DNA of 64,000 nucleotides, taken from the NCBI RefSeq assembly GCF_007859755.1, contig NZ_SJPF01000002.1, positions 329,729-393,728 of the forward strand, written 5' to 3'. This DNA is from Blastopirellula retiformator. Its GTDB lineage: Bacteria; Planctomycetota; Planctomycetia; Pirellulales; Pirellulaceae. A model generated the notes under the pieces. That model was not told the DNA's origin and searched no databases. It worked only from the letters and a program-made list of their open reading frames with translations. The position numbers and the translations under genes were made by a program. This document shows, in pieces, positions 54,763-62,715 of this stretch (position 1 is the stretch's first letter; every line of letters begins with the position of its first letter).

Positions 54763-55775
54763 TACGCCCCCGGAACCGCGATCGTCTTCAACAGCTGATC
54801 GACTACCTTTTCGACGGTGATTCCTTCCGCCTCGGCCCGATAGCCGACCAAGATGCGATGCCGCAGCGTGACGTGGGCCAGCGCCTTGACGTCGTCGGCG
54901 ACCACATGCGGGCGGCCCTGCAGCAGAGCCCGCGCTTTGGCGCCCAACACCAGGTACTGCGCCGCCCGTAGACCCGCGCCCCAGGTGACCCACTGATTGA
55001 CGAAGTCGGGCGTCGACGGACGTCCTGGACGTGATGCGTCGGCCAGGCGGACGGCGTAGCGAACCAGGTTCTCGGCGATCGGCGCCTTTTTGACCACCTG
55101 ATGAAAGCGGAGGACGTCTTCGCCGGAGAAGAGTGATTGGATCGGCTGGTTGCTGCGCGAGGTGGTTTGGCTAACGACCGCCACCTCGTCATCTTCCGGC
55201 AGATAGTCCATCCAGATGTTAAACATGAACCGGTCGAGCTGCGCTTCCGGCAGCGGGTAGGTTCCTTCCATCTCAATCGGGTTTTGCGTCGCCAGCACGA
55301 AGAACGGCTTCTCGAGCGGATAGCGAACGCCGGCGGCGGTCACTTGATGCTCTTGCATCGCTTCCAGGAGCGCGGCTTGCGTCTTGGGAGGCGTGCGGTT
55401 GATTTCGTCGGCGAGAATCACGTTGGCGAAGATCGGCCCTTTGGCGAACTGCAGCTTCCGTTTACCGTCGTGCGTCTCTTCCAGGATCTCGGTGCCGGTG
55501 ATGTCGGCCGGCATCAAGTCAGGCGTAAACTGAATGCGACGGAACTCCAGGTCGAAGATCTGCGAGATCGAGTTGACCAGCAGCGTCTTCGCCAACCCGG
55601 GCGCCCCGGTGATCAAACAATGCCCGCCGGCGAACAGGCAAAGGAGCAACTGCTCGATTACCTCTTGCTGGCCGATGACCGCTTTGGAGAGTTCAGAGAA
55701 AATCTGCTCGCGCGCGGCGCGAATTTGTTCCACCGCAGCTTCTTCAGCGGCGTACTGGTCGGTTTCGGTACTCAC
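54762..55775 (-). CDS. MoxR-family AAA+ ATPase (membrane module)
   Basis: A 337-aa MoxR ATPase of the classical type. Walker A is G57-A-P-G-L-A-K-T64 in HCLITGAPGLAKTLL; Walker B is VILADEINRTPPKTQAALLE; sensor 1 is FVLATQNPIEMEGTYPLPEA with the family LDRFMF. A C-terminal lid follows (LVLGAKARALLQGRP, then HVVADDVKALAHVTLRHR). It is far closer to standard MoxR/RavA-like ATPases than the YehL-type enzyme at 11709-12830. The downstream DUF58 and BatA genes are translationally coupled, so this is the ATPase of that complex. Confidence 0.94.
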   Translation of the reverse strand: MSTETDQYAAEEAAVEQIRAAREQIFSELSKAVIGQQEVIEQLLLCLFAGGHCLITGAPGLAKTLLVNSISQIFDLEFRRIQFTPDLMPADITGTEILEETHDGKRKLQFAKGPIFANVILADEINRTPPKTQAALLEAMQEHQVTAAGVRYPLEKPFFVLATQNPIEMEGTYPLPEAQLDRFMFNIWMDYLPEDDEVAVVSQTTSRSNQPIQSLFSGEDVLRFHQVVKKAPIAENLVRYAVRLADASRPGRPSTPDFVNQWVTWGAGLRAAQYLVLGAKARALLQGRPHVVADDVKALAHVTLRHRILVGYRAEAEGITVEKVVDQLLKTIAVPGA

Positions 55776-55839
55776 GATACGTGGACTTTCTCGCTGAGGT
55801 CAATCGAGGAGGACGCAGGCTCGGAAACGAACGTTTCGC

Positions 55840-56682
55840 TCAGTGCGTCATCGCGTAGGTGATAATGTTGATTCCGAGAGGATAGGCGAACCGCTCGGAG
55901 TACTCTTTGAAGTAGGTCGGATCGACCCCTTCTTCCTCCCAGCCGTCCCCCAGGTCGGTGTTGTGGCAGATGATCGCCATCATGCGGCCCTGATCGTCGA
56001 AGATTCCCTTGTAGTGCGGCTCTTTCGCATCGGGACGCTCGCTCAGTCGGCCGCGCATCCAAGAGCCGATGCTGACGATCATCGGCTTTTCCTGCAGGTC
56101 GTAAACCAAATGAAAGATTTCATGCTCCAGCGGCAGCTCTTCCGGTTCGCGATCGGGAAAGACCCGCTTGATGTTCTCGTAAAAGTTGGCGTACTCCTGC
56201 TCTCCCCAAAAGTCGTCGACCATCAGGAAGCCGCCGTTCAAAAGGTATCGCCGCAGCCCAGCGACTTCTTCGTCGGACAGATACATGTCGCCCGGTTCGA
56301 CCATGTACAGGAACGGATAGTCCGACAGATTTTCGTCGGTCAGCTCGACGATTACGCTCTCGGGATGAACTTCTATCGACGTCAACTCGCGCAGGCGATG
56401 CGGCAAATTTAGATCGCTTTCCGGAAAGTCGACCGCCCACTTGTTGCCCCAGCCGCCATACGAACTGTATTTGACCCGGGCAAAGCGGAAGGCGTCGTGC
56501 TGGAAGCGTTCGTCGATTTCCCAATCGTTGCGGACGCCTTGTTCCGGCGCTCTACGATAACCGCGACCGCGACGATTGAAGAAGCCGTTGCCGCCGCTAA
56601 ACTGCGCCAGCGCAATGCCGCCCAGGACGGCAAAGACGACCATCGCGACGACGATGCGGATGGTGGTTCGATTCCAATTCAC
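55840..56682 (-). CDS. DUF4159 protein, membrane-anchored
   Basis: A 280-aa protein with one N-terminal span or uncleaved signal (RIVVAMVVFAVLGGIALAQF). The DUF4159 domain is visible from KYSSYGGWGNKWAVDFPESD, through SDYPFLYMVEPGDMYLSDEE, GGFLMVDDFWGEQEYANFYE and EIFHLVYDLQEKP to LGINIITYAMTH at the end. This is an amidotransferase-like Rossmann fold found with MoxR and DUF58 genes. In alphaproteobacteria the same domain is fused to a BatA N terminus; here the two are separate genes. Its start overlaps the previous stop by 4 nt and MoxR follows 64 nt later. Confidence 0.9.
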   Translation of the reverse strand: MNWNRTTIRIVVAMVVFAVLGGIALAQFSGGNGFFNRRGRGYRRAPEQGVRNDWEIDERFQHDAFRFARVKYSSYGGWGNKWAVDFPESDLNLPHRLRELTSIEVHPESVIVELTDENLSDYPFLYMVEPGDMYLSDEEVAGLRRYLLNGGFLMVDDFWGEQEYANFYENIKRVFPDREPEELPLEHEIFHLVYDLQEKPMIVSIGSWMRGRLSERPDAKEPHYKGIFDDQGRMMAIICHNTDLGDGWEEEGVDPTYFKEYSERFAYPLGINIITYAMTH

Positions 56683-59321
56683 TCTTGCGCCTCCTCCGGT
56701 TGCGGCTTGGCGGGCATCGGTTCTTCCTTGCTATCGGCCGCTTCTTCCTCGGGCAGCGTTTCGGCCGGCTGGATCAGCGTTAGCAGCAACTGGTGGGCGT
56801 CGCGATAGCGGGGAGCTTCGGCGAGGGCGAGCAACACCTGCTTGCGGGCCTCTTCGTCTCGTCCCGCTTCGTGCAGCAGTCGCGCCGCCCGATAGTGGAC
56901 GTCGGCCGGGTCGAACGGATCCATTTGCGTGAGGATCGTCAGCCCTTCAATCGCAGCGTCGCGATCTCCTGATTTTTCTCCGGCGGTCGCCAACAGCCGA
57001 TGGGGCTCCGGCTGCAGCGGATTGACGGCCAGCATTCGCCGGGCATTGATCGCGACCTGATCCCAGTTTTCCTGCTCGCCATGCAAATCGGCCAGGCGAC
57101 GATAGACCGGTAGCGCATCGGCGCTCAACTTGGCCCACTTCTCTAACACGGATAGTTCCTGCTCGGTTTCGCCCAACTCGCGAGAAATTCTCACTTTCAT
57201 TGGTAGCCCGCTCCCCTCGCCGACGTAATCGGGGGCAAGTTCGATCAGGCGATCAACCGGCGCTTGCGCTTCTTTCCACTTCTCCTCAGTGATCAGCGCC
57301 CGGGCATAGCCGCTTAGCCCAGAGAAGCTATCAGGATGATCAGCGAGCCATCTTTCCCAAGCGGCCAAGTCGCCTCCCGACGGCAGCTCTTCCTCGACGA
57401 AATCAGCGCCATCGGCAAACGAGTTAGCCTGGGCGCGGATATATTTCTCGAACTCGGCGTCGAACGTTTCGACCGGCCCGGCGTGGCGGGTGATCGCGTC
57501 GTTGATCAATAGTCCTTTGCGGAGATCGTCGAGAATCGCCCGGAGCGTCTCGACCCCAAACTTGTCGACCAGAAATTCGACAACCAGCGACGACTCGTAG
57601 TAAGCGAACATCAAGTGCTGTGGGCTCTTGGGACGCAGGAACGCGCCGCTTAATTCGCTAACCGGGGTCAGATCGTCGCCCAGGATCATCTCGCGGTACC
57701 GAACCGACATCGATTGTCCCCAGGCCGGATCACGGAGCCGTTCTTCGTAGACCGAGATCCCTTCGCTTAGCCAACGGGGCATCTTGTTGTGGGTCTTGGT
57801 CAGCGTGACGACATGGCAGAACTCATGCCACAACACCGCTTCCCAGTTGGAAGGAGTACTTCCCTGCGATGCGGGCGAATTCATCGTCACGACGCTGCCA
57901 AAGCAAACCCCCAAAAAGCCAGCCCCGCCAGGCAGGCCAAAGGTGCGAATCGCAAAGTCTTGTTGCCGAGGGAAGATCTCAACGGCAACCGTCTCTGGCA
58001 GTTCGACGTCGTACTTCTCGCACAAGCCCTGCTTCGCTTCGGCCAACAATTCCAGCACGCGCGGCCCGTAAATTTGCGCCTCTTGGGCGTCCATTCGCAC
58101 CACGAAACCAGCGCTGGTCAGCGTGCGGTATTTCGACATGTGATCGTGCAGCGTCGCCAGGTTATGGGCGACAACGTTGTAGTTATCGGCGTCGAATACC
58201 TCTTCGGCCAGTTTCCAGCCTTCCTCTTCATTGCCTAGGCGGAGCAAGTCGTTGGCCAGCTCCATCTTGGCCGGAAGATAGGACGAATCGAAGTCCAGCG
58301 CCCGGCGCTGCGCCGCGGCGCCTTCGGCAAACCGGTAGGACCGCGCCAGGTACTTCCCAATCAGGAAATCAACTTCGGGGTTGTCGGTCCAGTGTTTCAG
58401 CGCTTCGCTACGGGCCTTTTTCTCCGCCGCTTCGTCACTTTGCAGATGAGCGATCACGGCGCGAATCGCCCAGGCCTTCGGTTCGGCTGGATTGATCGAC
58501 AAGATTTTCTGCAGCAGCTTCTCGCACTCGTCGAATCGTTCGGTGTGCAGATGCGATTCGGCCAACATCAAGAGGCCGGGAATGTAGTTCGGATTGATCT
58601 CGAGCGCCTTGGACAAATACCCTTCCGCTTTCTCCGAGTCGCTCGACTCAAAAGCGCGGGCCAAGCCGTAGAGTACTTGAGGATTGTCGGAATCGATTTT
58701 GATCGCCGCCTGGAAATCTTCGGCAGCCAGCGCATAGTCGTTTTTGGCGAGGGCAAGTTCTCCAGCGACTATGAAACCGCCGGAGAAGCCAGGAGCACGC
58801 TGCTGAATCTGCTTGAATAAATTGGTCCGAATCTGTTTGGGATCGGCGCCGATTTCCAGGAAGAACTTGCCGACCACTACCATGTCTTCAGGCGAGCGAT
58901 AGCGGGCGCTCAAGCGCTCTACCTCGGCGGCGATCTCGGCCAACACTTCCTTCGCTTTGGCGGATTCGCCGTTAAAGCGGCGAACGTCGCGTTCCAACCA
59001 CCGGAGACGCAGGCTGTAGGTGTTGACCTTCTTCGCTTCTTCGAGCGCCGTCAGAGCATCGGCGTAACGGCCCAGCCTTAGTTGGCTGTGCAAGCGAAGC
59101 AGTCGCCACTCTTCGGAGTAGGTTCCATCCTCGATTTCAGCCGTCGCGGCGGTGACGCATTCTTCGTACTGCCCGGTGCGGAAGAGTTCTCGCGCTTCGG
59201 CAAGGGTTTCTGCAGCAGCCGTCCGACCGGCAAACAAGACTCCGACTACCACCATCGTCCAGAAAGACGACTGACCCAGAAAAGCGCGTATCCGTATGCG
59301 ACGATTCCGCAATGCAACCAA
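56679..59321 (-). CDS. Exported TPR protein with gluzincin-type metallopeptidase domain
   Basis: An 880-aa protein with TTG start, supported by AAGGAG 6 nt upstream, and by the basic signal peptide it yields (RNRRIRIRAFLGQ, then VVVGVLFAGRTAAA). TPR repeats fill about 40-400 (for example KAEGYLSKALEINPNYIPGL) and again about 660-860. Between them is a peptidase-MA-like domain with H499-E500-F-C-H503 in LWHEFCHVVTLTKTHNKMPR and the following WLSEGISVYEERL, whose Glu would be the third zinc ligand. The C terminus is acidic and Pro-rich. It heads the coupled DUF4159-MoxR genes and may process or bind envelope proteins. Confidence 0.87.
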   Translation of the reverse strand: MVALRNRRIRIRAFLGQSSFWTMVVVGVLFAGRTAAAETLAEARELFRTGQYEECVTAATAEIEDGTYSEEWRLLRLHSQLRLGRYADALTALEEAKKVNTYSLRLRWLERDVRRFNGESAKAKEVLAEIAAEVERLSARYRSPEDMVVVGKFFLEIGADPKQIRTNLFKQIQQRAPGFSGGFIVAGELALAKNDYALAAEDFQAAIKIDSDNPQVLYGLARAFESSDSEKAEGYLSKALEINPNYIPGLLMLAESHLHTERFDECEKLLQKILSINPAEPKAWAIRAVIAHLQSDEAAEKKARSEALKHWTDNPEVDFLIGKYLARSYRFAEGAAAQRRALDFDSSYLPAKMELANDLLRLGNEEEGWKLAEEVFDADNYNVVAHNLATLHDHMSKYRTLTSAGFVVRMDAQEAQIYGPRVLELLAEAKQGLCEKYDVELPETVAVEIFPRQQDFAIRTFGLPGGAGFLGVCFGSVVTMNSPASQGSTPSNWEAVLWHEFCHVVTLTKTHNKMPRWLSEGISVYEERLRDPAWGQSMSVRYREMILGDDLTPVSELSGAFLRPKSPQHLMFAYYESSLVVEFLVDKFGVETLRAILDDLRKGLLINDAITRHAGPVETFDAEFEKYIRAQANSFADGADFVEEELPSGGDLAAWERWLADHPDSFSGLSGYARALITEEKWKEAQAPVDRLIELAPDYVGEGSGLPMKVRISRELGETEQELSVLEKWAKLSADALPVYRRLADLHGEQENWDQVAINARRMLAVNPLQPEPHRLLATAGEKSGDRDAAIEGLTILTQMDPFDPADVHYRAARLLHEAGRDEEARKQVLLALAEAPRYRDAHQLLLTLIQPAETLPEEEAADSKEEPMPAKPQPEEAQE

Positions 59322-59522
59322 AACCGACTCCTTCTCGATTCATTTCACGCCCGCGCGAGATTTCGCCATTGTAGAAGGCGAGATTGGCAATAGACAAGGA
59401 ATTTTCGCCATAACCTTCGAGGCATTGCGGAAGATAGTTGGCATTGCTGCGCCCGTTCGGCGAACTGGTTCACAGAACGGCCGAAACTACCTCTATCGAT
59501 GGGAGGCCGAGATTCGAGAAAC

Positions 59523-61331
59523 TTACGGGCCAAGAACCGGCTGAAGGCCGACGCCAAAGCCACGGTCAAGTTCCGCCTGTGCACTTCTGGCCCACGGCGT
59601 ACCGGGACGCTCGGCGGCGATATGCTCTAAACTGCTGCGAGCCAGCGCGATCTCGGTCGCATGTTTTTCGGCCGAGACAAGTTGCGGCTGCATCACGATT
59701 TTCCAACCGCGGATCGGCGCCGCTGGCGCTGCGGCAGGTCCCATTTGCAGCGCTATCGCGAGAAGATCGTGAAACTCGGCGGCGCGAATTCGATAGGTCC
59801 GCAGCTGGGCGAGAATCAGGTCGTAGTTGGCTTGCTGGCGAACGCTGTGGGAAGCGTTACGGAGCGGCCTGGCCGCTTCGAGCGTTTGAATCGCTTGGTT
59901 GAAGTAGTTGATGTAGGCCCGCATCTTGGCCTGCTCTTGCAGGATCTCGCTCGGCAAGGTTGCCGGATCGCTGGAAAACGTTTGCCGGATCACGGTCGAA
60001 TTGACGGCAGCGGACTGGTACGGATTTAGTTCCTGGATCACTTGCGACAGGCAAAGCTGAAGCGGGTCGCCCTCTACCTTTTCGGCGATTTCGGCGCGCG
60101 ATCGCCAGTCGGGTTGATAACGCTCCATTTCCGCAGGATCATAGCCGCCGTATCGCTTGTCGTCGGGCATCATGAAAAAGAGCCCGCCGGTTTCGCGGGT
60201 CAGGCGAACTTGCTCGTACGGGCCAAAGCCGCTCAGCAGCGTCTCACTGCGCGCGGCGAAGCCATCGGTCTGCAGCTGTTCGACAAACGCCGTTTCGGGA
60301 CCACGGTCGTAGGTGGAAACGAGAGTTCCGCCGGTTTGGGGATCGCGAGAAACGGTGTGCGCGAAAGGATAGCCGAACAGCGCTTCTCGCCCCAAGAAAT
60401 AGACGTGGCAGTCGAGCGCTTTGGCCGAGTCAATCGCCTCTTCCAGGTAACGGCGATTGTCTTCCGGATCGCCGCTTTCGTCGGTAACGACAATCAGGGC
60501 GAACTGCCGCTCGGTCTTTTCGACGTACCGCCGGTGCCGCGTGATCGCCTCGTTAACCGCCTGGCAGGTCAGCTCTTTGCCGATCGAATCGACCGGGACC
60601 GCTTCGATGGCGCCGTAGATCTTGCTCAGCTTGCTAGTCGGGTTGGCGGTATGCTGGGCATAGTCGCCGCTGTAACTGGCGATGCCGGTCGTCAGGGCGT
60701 CTCTTTCGGCAAAACCCGATTTGGCTAGTTCTTGATAGACGCGACCAATCCGAGCGCCAATCATCGCCCGATCATCTTGCATGCTACTCGACTGATCAAA
60801 CAGCCAGACAACGACGACTTCGCCTCCCTGCAGCAGCCGAATCAGCTCGAGCGTGATTTGATCCATCGCATCGTCATAGTTGCCGACTGAAATATGGCCG
60901 GAACCGCGCCCCAGTTGCTGCGACGTTCCGCTGGCGGCGGTTGCCGTGACGGGAGAAGCGGAAACAGATGATGCAGCAGTGGTTTCTACAAGCAGATTTT
61001 CCAACTGAGGCGACGTCAGCGATGACGGCGGCGAATCGGATGGGACTAGCGCCTCGACTTCGGCCTGGGCTGCGGGCAGCTCCAGCACCCAGCTTTGCTC
61101 CGGTGGGTCAAACGACTCCAATGGCAAGATCTGCCGTTCTTCCATCAGCAGCGCTACGTTGCCGACCTCGCGAGCGGCTGGGACCGCCAGCAGGGCGAGC
61201 AAGAGAATCGCCATACCATGGATCACGACCGAAATCAGCAGCGGCCGATGTTGACGTAGCGCTCGCCGACCGTTTCGCTGCGGAGAAGCGGTTTCAGGCT
61301 GGTCGGGAGACAGAGCAGCGGGTCGGCGCAT
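59523..61331 (-). CDS. Membrane-anchored vWA protein
   Basis: A 602-aa protein with a basic N terminus and one span (about 31-51, LLISVVIHGMAILLLALLAV). A Pro/Ser-rich linker leads to a vWA domain with full MIDAS D179-Q-S181-S-S183 in VVVVWLFDQSSSMQDD, ALIVVTDESGDPEDNRRY and CHVYFLGREALFGYPFA. The rest (about 380-600) is mostly helical. It is encoded just upstream of the TPR-peptidase gene (201-nt gap), so it may be an accessory part of the same complex. No membrane span at the C terminus. Confidence 0.82.
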   Translation of the reverse strand: MRRPAALSPDQPETASPQRNGRRALRQHRPLLISVVIHGMAILLLALLAVPAAREVGNVALLMEERQILPLESFDPPEQSWVLELPAAQAEVEALVPSDSPPSSLTSPQLENLLVETTAASSVSASPVTATAASGTSQQLGRGSGHISVGNYDDAMDQITLELIRLLQGGEVVVVWLFDQSSSMQDDRAMIGARIGRVYQELAKSGFAERDALTTGIASYSGDYAQHTANPTSKLSKIYGAIEAVPVDSIGKELTCQAVNEAITRHRRYVEKTERQFALIVVTDESGDPEDNRRYLEEAIDSAKALDCHVYFLGREALFGYPFAHTVSRDPQTGGTLVSTYDRGPETAFVEQLQTDGFAARSETLLSGFGPYEQVRLTRETGGLFFMMPDDKRYGGYDPAEMERYQPDWRSRAEIAEKVEGDPLQLCLSQVIQELNPYQSAAVNSTVIRQTFSSDPATLPSEILQEQAKMRAYINYFNQAIQTLEAARPLRNASHSVRQQANYDLILAQLRTYRIRAAEFHDLLAIALQMGPAAAPAAPIRGWKIVMQPQLVSAEKHATEIALARSSLEHIAAERPGTPWARSAQAELDRGFGVGLQPVLGP

Positions 61332-61551
61332 TCTTCACTTTCGGAGGAAACATTCAGCATTTTGCGCGGCAAGCGCATCTATTCAGCTTAACCGCGAACG
61401 GGACAAAATGCGCGTTTTTCGACATGTTGTGAGGAACGGCGCCTGGCATGAATCTGCGAGATCGAACGAGAAATTTCTGACGCCCAACCAAACCGGGCAA
61501 CCATAAATTTCGGACCCTTGGCTGGTTCAGATAACAGGATCTGCCGCTGAG

Positions 61552-62352
61552 CTACTGGTATTTGACGACAAACCAGCCATCTCCTAGAGCTGACCAGCGC
61601 CGTAGCGTATGCGGATCTTCGAGTCCACCGAGAAAGGAGTCGGGCAATTCTCCCGGCGGATGCCATTCCAACCAAACCCCCTGTTCTTCGCCGGCTAACT
61701 CTAGTCGAACGCCTCCGGCGTGCGAACGTTCGATTGAACTGGCGCGAATGCCCGGCGAGATCTCCGGAGTTGTCATCAGCATTAGCATGGTGGGCCGGGC
61801 GATGGGGTAGGCCATGTATGGGCCCCACGGTTCCCGCTCGCCATCGCGACGAGGCCAGTCGGCTTGAAGACGGCCAGTCGCCGTCATGCAGTGCGGTAGC
61901 GCCGTCTGCAGGCGATACCGATAACCGCTCCAAACGAGCTCCTGCACATTGACGAAAAAGCCGAGCCACGCACCGGTCAAAGTGATCGTCGCCAGCCAAC
62001 AGCGCAGATTTCGATAGCCGCGAGGTCCAACGAGGATGGTTCCCCAGGCAATCGCCAGGCTCAGCCCACCAACAGACAGCAGCCAGGCCATCAGGAAGCA
62101 AGCGTTCGGCGAAGCTCTCGCGGCGCCGGCATGCGACATCTCCCCTGCCGGATCAGCCATTCGCCAAGCGACCAGCGCGTTCCAGCTGGCGCCGCCATCG
62201 GCTTCGAGCAGGATCCAGCCGCCTAGGACGAGCAGCGACATTGCGTTCACTAGCCACAACCAATAAGGACCTGCCGCCAACCACGATCTTTCCCGCGTTG
62301 CCGTTTCTCTCTTGCTTCGGCTCTCTTGAGTATTGTTTTGAATCGCGTACAT
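61552..62352 (-). CDS. Membrane protein of unknown function
   Basis: 266 aa from the ATG at 62352, chosen because GGAGGTGTC directly precedes it; the frame extends to 63009, but that extension lies over the divergent gene's coding region. Three to four hydrophobic segments are seen (WLWLVNAMSLLVLGGWILLE, CFLMAWLLSVGGLSLAIAWG, CWLATITLTGAWLGFFVNVQ), followed by a soluble C-terminal domain with no recognised motif (GVWLEWHPPGELPDSFLGGL). No family is recognised. It is the first minus-strand gene of this block, 220 nt from the vWA gene. Confidence 0.72.
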   Translation of the reverse strand: MYAIQNNTQESRSKRETATRERSWLAAGPYWLWLVNAMSLLVLGGWILLEADGGASWNALVAWRMADPAGEMSHAGAARASPNACFLMAWLLSVGGLSLAIAWGTILVGPRGYRNLRCWLATITLTGAWLGFFVNVQELVWSGYRYRLQTALPHCMTATGRLQADWPRRDGEREPWGPYMAYPIARPTMLMLMTTPEISPGIRASSIERSHAGGVRLELAGEEQGVWLEWHPPGELPDSFLGGLEDPHTLRRWSALGDGWFVVKYQ

Positions 62353-62715
62353 GACACCTCCATAAGGAGGAGGATCGTAGATGCAAAGTCGATGCCGAAT
62401 CGCACTTCGCGTCACATTGCAGGGACTTCTCCACCGTTTCTTTACGGTTTTGACCTTGTGAAAAAGGTACTTTTTCTTGCTTGCGGCTTCGATTGTCGAA
62501 GCGGCGATTTTATCGCACGATGTCGGAAAAAACGCGCCGGACGACGAAAATTTCGACACGCGGTCGCTCCCTTTTCCGGTCCTACGATAGGCGCCGTCGG
62601 TTACAATGAAACCTGAATTTGCGCCTACCAAAGCACTGTTCGAAATTTGACACAGCCCGACGGAAACCTCTTCGTCTTCCTTACTTGCCAATTCCTCTTT
62701 AGCTGCTGTCCTGCC
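62353..62715. promoter_or_regulatory. Divergent promoter region
   Basis: A 363-bp gap between two divergent genes. It should contain both promoters. It is AT-richer than its surroundings around 62455-62530 and 62600-62660. I see no strong dyad or gene. Confidence 0.35.
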
